18,886 nucleotides of DNA from an uncultured archaeon (GTDB lineage Archaea; Halobacteriota; Methanosarcinia; Methanotrichales; Methanotrichaceae). The stretch spans positions 1 through 18,886 of the forward strand of contig CABMDX010000186.1 of assembly GCA_902385025.1 (NCBI GenBank), written 5' to 3'. The notes under the pieces were generated by a model that was not told the DNA's origin, ran no database searches, and saw nothing but the letters and a program-made list of their open reading frames with translations. Of this stretch, positions 6,905 to 15,711 are shown one piece after another. A program made the translations under genes and the position numbers. Position 1 is the first letter of the stretch, and each line of letters starts with the position of its first letter.

Positions 6905-7501
6905 CTAACTATAGCGCTCCTCCAGCCATGGATCGCCACGGTTATGGTATCCATGGCTCTCCCAGAAGCCTGGCCGATCCTCTGAGGTGAACTCTATGCC
7001 AGTGACCCATTTGGCGCTCTTCCAGAAGTAGAGCCTCGGCACAACGAGACGCACTGGATAGCCGTGCTCCGGTGTTATGACATGGCCATCATGCTTGATT
7101 GCCAGCAGGACATCCTCCTGGAAGAAGTCCTGCAAAGAGAGGTTGGTGGTGAAGTCTCCCGATGCATGAATGATGGCAAATTTGGCCTCAGGCATGATTC
7201 GTATAATATTCATCAAAGCCAGGGTCTGCACGCCTTCCCATAGATTATCCAGCCGCGACCATGTGGTCACACAATGAATATCAGAGTGAACCAGTACATG
7301 AGGCAGGGCCAGGAATTCATCGAGGCTGAGGCTCTTCTCATCCTCCACCAGGCCGAATAGCTTCAGGGTCCACTTTTTGGGATCGACTCTGGGAATGCTG
7401 CCGTAATGCAGAACAGGAAAATCTGCCACCTGCCGCTGGCCGGGAGGAATGCGGCCAGGTCTCTTGGTATCCGGGCTCTCGATCGTTTTCAGGGTGTGCA
7501 T
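6905..7501 (-). CDS. Small sulfite-oxidase-like molybdopterin oxidoreductase
   Basis: A 198-residue single-domain protein of the sulfite oxidase/MsrP fold (COG2041). These proteins bind a molybdopterin cofactor; the substrate of this short subfamily is unknown. The metal-ligand cysteine is C77 in SDIHCVTTWS, followed by the LDNLWEGV block. Other family marks are the N-terminal RIPPGQRQVADFPVLHYG and the C-terminal HGYPVRLVVPRLYFWKSAKW, which helps hold the cofactor. There is no Tat signal, membrane segment or heme domain, so it is probably cytoplasmic and needs a separate electron partner not seen nearby. No SD precedes the ATG; a weak TATA-like stretch near 7533 would fit a nearly leaderless message. 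Confidence 0.88.
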   Translation of the reverse strand: MHTLKTIESPDTKRPGRIPPGQRQVADFPVLHYGSIPRVDPKKWTLKLFGLVEDEKSLSLDEFLALPHVLVHSDIHCVTTWSRLDNLWEGVQTLALMNIIRIMPEAKFAIIHASGDFTTNLSLQDFFQEDVLLAIKHDGHVITPEHGYPVRLVVPRLYFWKSAKWVTGIEFTSEDRPGFWESHGYHNRGDPWLEERYS

Positions 7502-7794
7502 AAAGTGCTATTAGGAACGGATCTGATACAAAACTTTTGCATAGGGGCCCATTCCCGGATCTGCCGCCTGGGCATGCAAGGCGTATTGCCCATATCCGCG
7601 CATGCGACGCCCTATCCAGGAATCCGACAGGCTTTGGCAAGAAAGCCTCGCCGTGTGCAGGCGTCCCCACAATAGTTCCGTATGCGGTTCTGGTGAATAT
7701 AGAGATTGGGCCAACCGGAATTCTTTCTATTGTACCACCTTGCGCAGCCACCAAAATCTCGCTCTCAAGTTCTGCATATTCGGAGATTTGCGTC
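7502..7794. other. Gap without a supported gene
   Basis: About 350 bases separate the divergent molybdopterin and kinase genes (7502-7855). Overlapping open frames occur on both strands, but none has a recognisable product, a convincing ribosome-binding site or family similarity. A 6-bp inverted repeat, TGGGCA ... TGCCCA, lies around 7568-7591. The best regulatory feature is the TATA element at 7795-7804. An eroded gene or small RNA cannot be excluded. Confidence 0.4.
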
Positions 7795-7804
7795 CAATAT
7801 ATTG
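7795..7804 (+). promoter_or_regulatory. TATA-type promoter element of the hybrid kinase
   Basis: CAATATATTG is a perfect palindrome centred near 7800. A start of RNA about 26 bases downstream (near 7826) leaves a leader of roughly 30 bases before the TTG at 7856, enough to contain the partial SD GTGAT at 7846-7850. Confidence 0.5.
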
Positions 7805-7855
7805 ATTAAGATCAACGGGCCTCTATAAGCAACAAAGCAACGGCAGTGATAAGCT

Positions 7856-10800
7856 TTGGGCGAACAGATGCGTGCAAATGGCGACATTGATTTCCAGATA
7901 GAACAACTTCTGCAGCAGATAGAGACACTGCAGAATAAGTGCTCGAATGATAGCTCCACGCCTGCGACCCTTGGCAGCCTAAAAAAAGGCCTGGAGGAGC
8001 TGCGATACAAGGCAAGTGAGATCCGCCAGACTCGTATAGGGGAAGAGGCGCTCAGACAGATAATTTCGCAGTCCCCTGATTTCATCTTCCTCCAGGATCG
8101 CGATCTGCGCTACACCTGGATATCCAGCAAGAACCCCTTTGGAAGAGAGGCCTCTGATATTTTAGGAAAAAATGATATTCCATTCCTGGATCCCGATGAT
8201 GTCAAACGGCTGAAAGAGGTCAAAGAGCAGGTAATAAAGACCGGAAATAAGGCCAGAGTCGAGGTTCATGCGAACTTTCAGGGAGTAGAGCACTATTTTG
8301 ATTCCATATATTATCCCTGGCGAAACGCTTCGGGAGAAATCGCGGGCCTGGCAGGCTACGTGCGGGATGTAACCGAGCAGAAGATTGCAGAAATTGAGAT
8401 AAAGAAAATGACAAAAGCCGTGGAAACCGCACCCACTGCTATCGTGCTTACCGACCTGGAAGGCAGGATTGTGTATGTTAATCCCAGCCTTCTGGAAAAC
8501 AGCGGCTTTTCCCATATGTCAGAGACAATCAATGCATCAGTATTTGACTTCACCAGCATTGAAGGAAAGACCAAATTGCAGGAGGAGATCCTGCCAGCAC
8601 TTCTTGCTTCCGGGCAGTGGAGAGGGGAGCTTCCCATCAAGCGGAAAGACGGCAAAATATACATATCAGAGATGATTTGTGCCCTGGTCAAAGACGACTA
8701 TGGAAAGCCCAGATACTTCCTGGCAAATTTTTACAACATAACTGATCGCAAACGTGCAGAGGAAGCCTTGCTTCTGGATGATTCGAGGCTGGAAGCTCTG
8801 CAAAAGCTCAATCAGATGGATGAAGCCTCTCTGCAGGAGATCTCGGACTTCGCCCTGGAGGCGGGCGTGAAACTGACCGGCTCCAAGCTAGGCTATATGG
8901 CCTTTATGGAAGATGATGAGAAGACCCTGGTCATGCATTCCTGGTCCAAGAAGGCCATGCAGGATTGTGAAATCGACCAAAAGAAATGGATTTATCCTCT
9001 GGAAGAGACTGGCCTTTGGGGAGAGGCGGTCAGGCAGCGAAAAGCTGTGATAACCAACGATTATCTTGGGTGTGCCATGAGAAAAGGCACTCCGAAGGGG
9101 CATGTAAAAATCACGCGCCACATGAATGTCCCGATTATTGACAAAGGCAAGATTGTGATTGTGGCAGGTGTGGGCAATAAGGATGATGAATATGATGACG
9201 CCGACGTGCGCCAGCTCACACTGCTTATGAGCGGCATGTGGAAGATCCTGCAACCACGCATAACTGAAGACGAGCTGCGAGCGCGTGACCATTTCCTGCA
9301 GGGCGTGGCCCGGGCCACCAACTATCTCCTCACACCCGATCCATATGCAGTAAAAACGGCTCTGGGCATCCTGGGAGAGGCCGCTGATGTGGATCAAATC
9401 CAGATCCTGGAGAAGATCAAATCCAACGGAAGCGAGTGCCTGCGCAGCCTGGAGCTGAAATGGCGCAGAAATGCGGCTGGGCACCCTTCGAAGGACGAAA
9501 TGAACTGGGATATTCCCTGGCAGGACAATTTTCCAGGATGGTACGAGATCCTCGCCCACGGAAATATAGTCCAGGGCACGATCTCCAGGCTCTCGGTTCC
9601 CGGAAAAGGATTAATGGATAATTCCGGGATTAAATCCTTCCTGATCGTGCCCACTTTTATCGAAGGCCAGTTTTTTGCAGTCGTATGCTTCAATGACTGC
9701 CACAGCGAGAGGCATTGGAACGATAACGAAAGGGCAATCCTGCAGGCGACTGCCGGGAGCATCAGCGAGGCCATACTGCGCAGAAGGACCGAAAGAGCTC
9801 TCCGGGAGAGTCAGAGAACACTCTCCACGCTCATGAGCAACCTGCCTGGCATGGCCTATCGCTGTCGAAACGATTCCCATTGGACCATGGAATTCGTAAG
9901 CGACGGCAGCCTGGAGCTTACAGGCTACAGGGCCGAGGATCTGATCCAAAATAGGACTATATCCTATGCTGATCTGATTTATCCGGAGGATAGGGAGTAT
10001 GTATGGAATACGGTTCAGGAGGGCATCTCAAAGAGAAAGCCCTTCCGCATGACCTACAGAATTAAAGCAGGGGAGAGCGTCAAATGGGTCTGGGAGCAGG
10101 GACAGGGCATATTCACTGGAAACGGAGAGCTGCTTGCCCTGGAGGGATTCATCAATGATATCACCGATCGAAAGCTGGCAGAGGAAAGCCTGAAAAAAAC
10201 ACAGGAAGAACTGGAAAAGCGAGTCCGAGAGAGAACGGCATGGCTTCTGCGAGCAAACACTGCACTGCAAGAGGAGATGGTCAAGAACAAAGAGACGGAG
10301 AGGGAACTCCGCAGAGCCAGACAGGCAGCAGATGCCGCTTCCCAGGCCAAGAGCGAGTTTTTGGCCAATATGAGCCACGAGATAAGGACTCCCATGAATG
10401 CTGTCATTGGCCTTGCCGGGCTCCTGCTGGAAACGGAATTGACCGCCGAGCAGAGAGACTATGTAGAAACCATCCACAGCAGCGGTGATGCATTGCTGGC
10501 CATAATAAACGATATTCTTGACTTCTCCAAGATAGATGAAGGCAAGATGAAGCTCGAGGACCAGCCCTTTGATCTCCATGAGAGCATCGAGTCGTCGCTG
10601 GATATGGTAGCGGCAAAGGCTGCAGAAAAGGGACTGAATCTTACATACAAGGTGGATAAAGACGTTCCCAAGACCCTGCGGGGTGACTCTGCCCGGCTGC
10701 GCCAGATTTTGGCCAACCTGCTCAGCAATGCCGTGAAATTTACAGAAAAGGGCAGCGTGGAAGTATCCGCAAAGCCGGGCGAGCAGCCCGGGGAGATTCA

Positions 10801-11806
10801 CTTTTCAGTATCCGATACAGGAATCGGCATCTCATCAGAGGATATGGGCAAGCTATTTAAGTCATTCAGCCAGGTAGATGCCTCCACATCCCGAAAATAC
10901 GGCGGAACGGGTCTGGGCCTGGCCATAAGCAAAAGACTTGTGGAGCTGATGAGTGGCAGAATCTGGGCCCTGAGCGAGCCGGGAAAAGGTTCGGTATTTC
11001 ACTTCCAGATAAAATCCTATGAGTATAATGGAGAAGTTCCAGATCTTCTTTTAAAAGGAAGGAAGATAATGGTCCTCGTGAGCAGCGAGGATTGCCTGAA
11101 GGGCCTGGTAAGACATGCGCGCCGCTGGGGCATGCAGATCTATCCGACAGTCACGGCCAAAGAGGCTCGAGAGCTGGCTAAAATCCGCTTTGACGCAGCA
11201 ATTCTGGATATGGATGTGCCGGGCGCAAAAGAGCTGCATGAGGATCTGCAAAAAAGCATGCCTACGATCACATTGATCTCGCAGGGACAGCGCCGGTCCA
11301 GCAGGACTGCTCTGACAAAGCCGGTCACGCCTAGTCTTTTAAAGACTACCCTGCAAGAGACTCTTCTGCCCAAAAATCAGAATACAAGAAGAGTGTCAAG
11401 TACCAGGACGAAGCAAAAGGACATCAGAATCCTGCTGGCGGAGGACAACCAGGTCAATCAGAAGGTTGCCCTTCTCATGCTCAAGAAGCTGGGCTATAAA
11501 GCGGATGTGGCAGCCAATGGCAAGGAGGTCTTGCAGGCTTTGGAGCGACAGCCCTATGATGTGATTCTCATGGATGTGCAAATGCCAGAGATGGATGGCC
11601 TGGAGGCGACCAGAGCCATTCGGAGAAGTGATCTGAAAAAGAGGCCAAAGATCCTGGCCATGACCGCCTATGCACTGGAAGGCGACAAAGAGAGATGCCT
11701 GGAGGCAGGAATGGACGGCTACATCTCCAAACCGGTGCAAATAGAGGAGCTGAAAACGGTCCTGGAGAGCCTGCAGTCCGACGACTCAGCCATCGCCTCC
11801 CTATAG
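7856..11806 (+). CDS. Soluble PAS/GAF hybrid histidine kinase with two receiver domains
   Basis: A 1316-residue sensor kinase with no membrane segment, so it senses cytoplasmic signals. Domains in order: N-terminal coiled coil (about 8-60); PAS (63-180); PAS (180-305); GAF of the [13 protein letters not shown] type (306-465); a second GAF-like region (475-650); PAS (650-775); coiled coil; HisKA with H841 in [14 protein letters not shown]; HATPase with N958 in [16 protein letters not shown] and [11 protein letters not shown]; a degenerate receiver (about 1067-1170); and a canonical receiver (1189-1310) with E1196/D1197, phospho-acceptor D1240, T1270 and K1292. The degenerate receiver keeps D1118 (ILDMDVPG) but has SSED where the acidic pair should be. 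The start is TTG with GTGAT upstream; ATG at 7868 is an alternative. Ligands and output are unknown, and no separate response regulator is nearby. Confidence 0.93.
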   Translation: MGEQMRANGDIDFQIEQLLQQIETLQNKCSNDSSTPATLGSLKKGLEELRYKASEIRQTRIGEEALRQIISQSPDFIFLQDRDLRYTWISSKNPFGREASDILGKNDIPFLDPDDVKRLKEVKEQVIKTGNKARVEVHANFQGVEHYFDSIYYPWRNASGEIAGLAGYVRDVTEQKIAEIEIKKMTKAVETAPTAIVLTDLEGRIVYVNPSLLENSGFSHMSETINASVFDFTSIEGKTKLQEEILPALLASGQWRGELPIKRKDGKIYISEMICALVKDDYGKPRYFLANFYNITDRKRAEEALLLDDSRLEALQKLNQMDEASLQEISDFALEAGVKLTGSKLGYMAFMEDDEKTLVMHSWSKKAMQDCEIDQKKWIYPLEETGLWGEAVRQRKAVITNDYLGCAMRKGTPKGHVKITRHMNVPIIDKGKIVIVAGVGNKDDEYDDADVRQLTLLMSGMWKILQPRITEDELRARDHFLQGVARATNYLLTPDPYAVKTALGILGEAADVDQIQILEKIKSNGSECLRSLELKWRRNAAGHPSKDEMNWDIPWQDNFPGWYEILAHGNIVQGTISRLSVPGKGLMDNSGIKSFLIVPTFIEGQFFAVVCFNDCHSERHWNDNERAILQATAGSISEAILRRRTERALRESQRTLSTLMSNLPGMAYRCRNDSHWTMEFVSDGSLELTGYRAEDLIQNRTISYADLIYPEDREYVWNTVQEGISKRKPFRMTYRIKAGESVKWVWEQGQGIFTGNGELLALEGFINDITDRKLAEESLKKTQEELEKRVRERTAWLLRANTALQEEMVKNKETERELRRARQAADAASQAKSEFLANMSHEIRTPMNAVIGLAGLLLETELTAEQRDYVETIHSSGDALLAIINDILDFSKIDEGKMKLEDQPFDLHESIESSLDMVAAKAAEKGLNLTYKVDKDVPKTLRGDSARLRQILANLLSNAVKFTEKGSVEVSAKPGEQPGEIHFSVSDTGIGISSEDMGKLFKSFSQVDASTSRKYGGTGLGLAISKRLVELMSGRIWALSEPGKGSVFHFQIKSYEYNGEVPDLLLKGRKIMVLVSSEDCLKGLVRHARRWGMQIYPTVTAKEARELAKIRFDAAILDMDVPGAKELHEDLQKSMPTITLISQGQRRSSRTALTKPVTPSLLKTTLQETLLPKNQNTRRVSSTRTKQKDIRILLAEDNQVNQKVALLMLKKLGYKADVAANGKEVLQALERQPYDVILMDVQMPEMDGLEATRAIRRSDLKKRPKILAMTAYALEGDKERCLEAGMDGYISKPVQIEELKTVLESLQSDDSAIASL

Positions 11807-12826
11807 CCCTGTCATCATATCCTCCAGTGGTCTGCGGGGCGTGGAGCGCATAGCAGTGGCATATCCCAGGCTGAAGAGAAGCTGAGGATATCCGCGAGCA
11901 ATCATCCCCTGCAATTCCGTTCGAAGCTCGGGATGGCCGATCGGCTGGCTGAAGAATGAGGCTCGTATGCCAAGGCGAGTGGCCTTGAGAAGCAGCTTTT
12001 CCAGCGAGACACCACATAAAACCCAGGTGGGCTTATCATCCCCATCGCTTGCAAGAATACCCATAGCACCGCAGCCGTGGATCAGGCCGGAGTCCCGGTA
12101 GATAACGGCCGGGCTCAGATCAAACTCTTTGAAAGCCGCGGGAAATCCCAGGGAGACGGCATCCGGTACGCCAAATGTATAGAGCGGCATGCCGTCGGGC
12201 TCCGAAGTCCAGTTATTGCGCAGCCACTCGCCAAGGTTATGCCGGAACTCCTTTTTTGCCAGTTGAATCTGATGGGCCCGAGCCACAAGATCAGCCATCC
12301 TGGATTTAGAGTCTTTGTCAGAATGCCAGTACAGATAAAGGCCTGACAGATCTATGCCGCCCATAATATCCTCCAGAGTAGGGGGCTCAATCATGCGGCG
12401 GTCATATTTGTCTTTGGTAGTATGGCGCTTTTGGATCTGCAGAAATAGATCTTCCTGGAGAGGAAGACTTTCGCCTGGCTCGAACGCCACCTTCGCCACC
12501 AGATCGCTATCCTGGCCTCGTGGAAAGTAGTCTGCCACTGCACGAAATCCGAAATGCTCTCCGGCCACTAGCAGATTGGCGATGGCGCAGCCCACGCTCA
12601 TAAAAAGGGTTCTATTGCTGGGATCAACGAAGGGCAGGCTTCTTTTGAGGTCTGCAAATACGAAAACTGCGTTCTCGCCCAGGGCGAACTTCCAGGGCTG
12701 GGTGTTGGGCCCGGATGGTGCAAGTATCGCATAGCGCAAAAGGAACTTGAGCTTCTCCTCGATGGAGCCTGCGGCAGGGTAATCGGATTCTCTAACCTCC
12801 CAGGCCTGATAGTTCTTGGCGGTCAA
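11801..12826 (-). CDS. Acg-type nitroreductase-family FMN protein
   Basis: A 341-residue member of the nitroreductase fold, of the longer Acg-like type (named after a mycobacterial protein) rather than the usual compact enzyme of about 200 residues. Such proteins bind FMN; the Acg type may store flavin rather than catalyse, and its substrate is not established. Visible family marks are AILAPSGPNTQPWKF (33-47), the IEPPT segment, and the late GIRASFFSQPIGHPELR block. The start is TTG at 12826, supported by an almost complete SD, AGGAGGTGATT (12841-12831). There is no signal peptide. The gene ends in the palindrome CTATAG, which it shares with the hybrid-kinase stop, and it is divergent from the DUF362 gene. 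Confidence 0.85.
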   Translation of the reverse strand: MTAKNYQAWEVRESDYPAAGSIEEKLKFLLRYAILAPSGPNTQPWKFALGENAVFVFADLKRSLPFVDPSNRTLFMSVGCAIANLLVAGEHFGFRAVADYFPRGQDSDLVAKVAFEPGESLPLQEDLFLQIQKRHTTKDKYDRRMIEPPTLEDIMGGIDLSGLYLYWHSDKDSKSRMADLVARAHQIQLAKKEFRHNLGEWLRNNWTSEPDGMPLYTFGVPDAVSLGFPAAFKEFDLSPAVIYRDSGLIHGCGAMGILASDGDDKPTWVLCGVSLEKLLLKATRLGIRASFFSQPIGHPELRTELQGMIARGYPQLLFSLGYATAMRSTPRRPLEDMMTGL

Positions 12827-12830
12827 AAGA

Positions 12831-12841
12831 AATCACCTCCT
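12831..12841 (-). promoter_or_regulatory. Near-complete Shine-Dalgarno site deciding a TTG start
   Basis: AGGAGGTGATT on the minus strand matches the full 16S rRNA 3'-end complement, well beyond the usual four or five bases. It sits four bases before the TTG at 12826 and fixes that codon as the start of the nitroreductase gene. It suggests strong translation despite the weak start codon. Confidence 0.8.
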
Positions 12842-12937
12842 GAAGTTATATGATTTGTTTGAATAAATCCTTTCTCCAGGCATCACATTCATCTAATCGG
12901 CATGCTGACTGTTGATCAGTTCTGGGAGGCTACCTAT

Positions 12938-14047
12938 TTGCAGAGCGCTGTATATTTTGCAGGCGTCAGGGCAAGAAGCGATAGGAAAAACAAGCAAAGC
13001 AAGATCGAAAGGCTCTTTGATGCCGCAGGATTTGATGAGCTGATTGGAAAAGGCATACTGACCGCGATCAAGCTCCATTTTGGAGAAAGGGGGAATGACA
13101 CATTCGTAAACCCCATCCTCGTCAGGCCCATTGCAGACAGGATCAGGGCATGCGGAGGAAAGCCATTCCTCACCGATACCAACACGCTCTATGGAGGCAG
13201 CAGGGCCAATGCAGTCGATCATCTGCAGACTGCAGCCGAGCACGGCTTTGGCTGCACCGTAGCCGGAGCGCCGGTGATAATAGCCGATGGCCTGCAAAGC
13301 GACAATTATCGAGAGGTTCAGATAAATAAAAAGCACTTCAAACATGTGAAAATAGCAGGAGAGATCGCGAGTTCCGGTAGTATGATAGTGGTATCCCATT
13401 TCAAGGCCCACCTTCCGGCAGGCTTTGGCGGCGCCATAAAGAACCTGGGCATGGGCTGCGCGCCCGCCGCTGGCAAAGCAGAGCAGCATTCCGCGAAGCC
13501 CATATTCAATGCAGAACTCTGCCAAGGCTGCGGGATCTGTGCAGAGAGCTGCCCGAGATCTGCCATCACCGTTGAGAAGAAGATCAGGGCTGTGCACTAT
13601 GAGGTTTGCACCGGCTGCGGCAAATGTCTGCGCGTATGCCCAACCCATACACTGGATTTCAACTGGTTTGTAGAGGTGGCACCCTTCATGGAGAGACTTG
13701 TCGAGTATGCTCTGGGTGCAATATCGGGAAAAGAGGGTCGAGTGGGCTTCTATAACATCCTTCTCAATATCACCCCGGATTGCGACTGCGTCCCCTGGAG
13801 CGATGCTTCTCTGGTGCCCGACATAGGAATCCTGGCATCCCGCGACCCTGTGGCCATTGACAAGGCAAGCTATGATCTTGTGAACCTGCAGATGGGCCTT
13901 GCAAACTCCCTTTTGAGGAAGAACCATGAGCCTGGAATGGATAAATTCCTGGGCGTCTGGGAGAATACCCTTGGAAATATCCAGATAGAATACGGAGATG
14001 AGATTGGCCTCGGAAGCAAAGAATATCGTCTCGTGGAGATTGACTGA
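12938..14047 (+). CDS. DUF362 protein with two [4Fe-4S] ferredoxin motifs
   Basis: A DUF362-family iron-sulfur protein, 369 residues from the chosen start. The DUF362 domain surrounds an inserted ferredoxin segment: CxxCxxCxxxCP at C195, C198, C201, C205 and again at C224, C227, C230, C234, enough for two [4Fe-4S] clusters. Family blocks include IKLHFGERGN, TDTNTLYGGSR, SHFKAHLPAGFGGAIKNLGMG and SRDPVAIDKAS. An electron-transfer role is likely; the partner is unknown. I choose TTG at 12938 because GGGAGG (12924-12929) lies eight bases upstream and the protein then begins QSAVYFAGVRAR, as relatives do. A start at 12902 would add 12 atypical residues. The flavoprotein gene follows 64 bases downstream. 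Confidence 0.9.
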   Translation: MQSAVYFAGVRARSDRKNKQSKIERLFDAAGFDELIGKGILTAIKLHFGERGNDTFVNPILVRPIADRIRACGGKPFLTDTNTLYGGSRANAVDHLQTAAEHGFGCTVAGAPVIIADGLQSDNYREVQINKKHFKHVKIAGEIASSGSMIVVSHFKAHLPAGFGGAIKNLGMGCAPAAGKAEQHSAKPIFNAELCQGCGICAESCPRSAITVEKKIRAVHYEVCTGCGKCLRVCPTHTLDFNWFVEVAPFMERLVEYALGAISGKEGRVGFYNILLNITPDCDCVPWSDASLVPDIGILASRDPVAIDKASYDLVNLQMGLANSLLRKNHEPGMDKFLGVWENTLGNIQIEYGDEIGLGSKEYRLVEID

Positions 14048-14111
14048 GAACCTGAAAGGTATGAAGACGCCTGACAGAAAGACGCAAAAAAAGAACTGAG
14101 GAGCAAGTCGC

Positions 14112-14681
14112 ATGAAAGTAGTTGCTTTTAACGGTAGCCCTCGAAAGGATGGAAATACCGCCACGCTCATCCGTGAAGCCCTGGGAGAGCTGGAGAAAGA
14201 GGGCATCGAGACAGAGATTGTGCACTTGAAAGGGCCGATAAACGGATGCATTGCCTGCTTCAAGTGCTTTGATAAGAAGGACGGCAGATGCGCCCAGGAG
14301 ATGGATATGATAAACGACTGCATAGAGAAGATGAAGGATGCAGACGGGATCATTTTGGGCTCGCCCACATACTTTGCAGACCTCACGCCGGAGCTGAAAG
14401 CCCTCATCGACCGGGCGGGATTTGTGTCAAAAGCCAACGGGGATATGTTCAGGCAAAAAGCGGGCGCTGCAATTGTGGCAGTGCGCCGGGCCGGAGCGGT
14501 CCACGTATTCGATTCAATCAACCACTTCTTCCTTATCAGCCAGATGATAATTCCAGGTTCAAGCTACTGGAATATGGGGCTGGGACTGGAAGAGAGAGAC
14601 GTGGAAAAGGACCAGGAAGGATTGCAGACGATGAGGGTTTTGGGCCAGAACATGGCATGGCTTATAAAGAAGCTAAGATGA
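14112..14681 (+). CDS. Iron-sulfur flavoprotein (Isf-like)
   Basis: A 189-residue flavodoxin-fold protein. The FMN phosphate-binding loop GSPRKDGNTATLI starts at residue 8, and GSPTYFADLTPELKALIDR is the second flavin-contact block. A compact cysteine motif, C46, C49, C52 and C60 (CX2CX2CX7C), matches the cluster-binding motif of methanogen iron-sulfur flavoproteins, which pass electrons between ferredoxin and acceptors such as O2, H2O2 or CO2-pathway partners. GAGGAG at 14098-14103 lies eight bases before the ATG. The gene lies directly after the DUF362 ferredoxin-like gene on the same strand, so electrons passing between the two products are a reasonable inference. A plain NADPH-dependent FMN reductase is the alternative. 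Confidence 0.85.
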   Translation: MKVVAFNGSPRKDGNTATLIREALGELEKEGIETEIVHLKGPINGCIACFKCFDKKDGRCAQEMDMINDCIEKMKDADGIILGSPTYFADLTPELKALIDRAGFVSKANGDMFRQKAGAAIVAVRRAGAVHVFDSINHFFLISQMIIPGSSYWNMGLGLEERDVEKDQEGLQTMRVLGQNMAWLIKKLR

Positions 14682-14705
14682 GGTCTGGGTCAAGATCTAT
14701 TGTTT

Positions 14706-14739
14706 CAAGTGGACAACTTGCAGATCCTGTCAAATTTTT
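14706..14739 (+). terminator. Hairpin plus T-run after the flavoprotein gene
   Basis: CAAGT (14706-14710) and ACTTG (14716-14720) form a short stem, and AGATC/GATCT bases outside it may extend the pairing imperfectly. A T5 run follows at 14735-14739. It lies 25 bases after the flavoprotein stop and would end the DUF362-flavoprotein transcript. The stem is short, so this is only plausible. The rest of 14740-14835 shows no gene. Confidence 0.4.
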
Positions 14740-14846
14740 CATGAAAACGCCTAAATAAAGGGCTGCCCAGAACCTGCAATAGCTTAAGAGAATCGAGCCG
14801 TCAATACCTCAATTCCTGAAGTCACAACATTTCACGGGTGCTGCCA

Positions 14847-15698
14847 ATGTCAATCGAGGGATACGAAGTTAAAGAGATGACCCGACACGAGTTGGATCTC
14901 GCCATATCCTGGGCCAACTCCGAAGGATGGAATCCGGGTATTCATGATGCCGATACATTTTTTGCAGCAGGCTCGGAAGGCTTTTTCGTAGGGATATTCA
15001 AAGGCAAACCAGTCGCAAGTATCTCGGCTGTGGCCTATGGAGACTCTTTTGGATTCCTGGGATTCTACATTGTCCACCCCCAATTCAGGGGGCGGGGATT
15101 TGGCACTGAGATCTGGAACACAGGGATGGCACACCTGAAAGGCAGGAACATAGGGCTTGATAGCGTCCTTTTGCAGCAGAAGCTGTATGAGCGCAAGGGT
15201 TTCCGGCCATGTTACAGGAGTGTGCGCCACCAGGGAATTGGGACGGGACAAAAGCGCCTGGCTGAGGGCATAAAATACCTCTCGGAAGTGCCCCTCGAGG
15301 ATCTGTTGGCCTATGACGATCGGTGCTTTCCTGTTCCCAGGCACGTATTCACCAAATCATGGACTCGCCAACGGGGTGGAACCGCCATAGGAGCCCTCAA
15401 TGAGCACGAACTTGCCGGTTACGGCGTCCTCAGGGAATGCCATCAGGGCTACAAAATTGGTCCGCTTTTCGCCAATGATGAGAAGGTCGCGGAAGATCTT
15501 TTCTGCGCTCTTTGCGGCCACGTCCCTCAGGGGGCGCCGGTCTTCCTGGATACACCGGAGCCAAACTCTGCAGCCCTGGATCTGGCCAAACGCTACCGTA
15601 TGTATCCCGTATTCGAGACGGTACGCATGTACAATAGAGAAGACCCAGGACTGCCGATGCATAAGATCTATGGCGTGACGAGCTTTGAGCTCGGATAA
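14847..15698 (+). CDS. Two-domain GNAT acetyltransferase
   Basis: A 283-residue acetyltransferase. The N-terminal half (about 5-130) is a GNAT domain with the acetyl-CoA pyrophosphate loop Q79-F-R-G-R-G-F-G (VHPQFRGRGFG) preceded by the usual beta strand FLGFYI, and with LYERKGFRPCYR near its end. The C-terminal half (about 145-280) fits the second domain seen in YitH-type acetyltransferases (Acetyltransf_18), with AGYGVLRECHQGYKIGPLFA and LAKRYRMYPVFETVRMY. The substrate is unknown. GGGTG (14836-14840) lies six bases before the ATG at 14847, which decides the start over the GTG at 14838. It converges on the permease gene with 13 bases between their stops. Confidence 0.88.
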   Translation: MSIEGYEVKEMTRHELDLAISWANSEGWNPGIHDADTFFAAGSEGFFVGIFKGKPVASISAVAYGDSFGFLGFYIVHPQFRGRGFGTEIWNTGMAHLKGRNIGLDSVLLQQKLYERKGFRPCYRSVRHQGIGTGQKRLAEGIKYLSEVPLEDLLAYDDRCFPVPRHVFTKSWTRQRGGTAIGALNEHELAGYGVLRECHQGYKIGPLFANDEKVAEDLFCALCGHVPQGAPVFLDTPEPNSAALDLAKRYRMYPVFETVRMYNREDPGLPMHKIYGVTSFELG

Positions 15699-15702
15699 AA
15701 AA
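15697..15702 (-). terminator. Oligo-T terminator for the permease, inside the GNAT stop
   Basis: Six A on the plus strand (15697-15702) give TTTTTT on the leftward transcript, ten bases after the permease stop at 15712. The run begins inside the TAA stop of the acetyltransferase. It suits an archaeal T-run terminator for the permease message. Confidence 0.5.
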
Positions 15703-15711
15703 GTGGCCTTA

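Noticed and set aside
7675..7695. CCGTATGCGG, as in group II intron domain V
   Set aside because: The bases after it do not continue the domain V pattern, and no maturase or intron boundary is seen nearby.
12852..12869. GATTT ... AAATC inverted repeat in the divergent promoter region
   Set aside because: Only five base pairs, in AT-rich promoter DNA where such matches arise easily; not reported as an operator.
12893..14521. 542-codon minus-strand frame opposite the DUF362 and flavoprotein genes
   Set aside because: It spans two well-supported plus-strand genes with clear Fe-S and flavin motifs and has no recognisable features itself.
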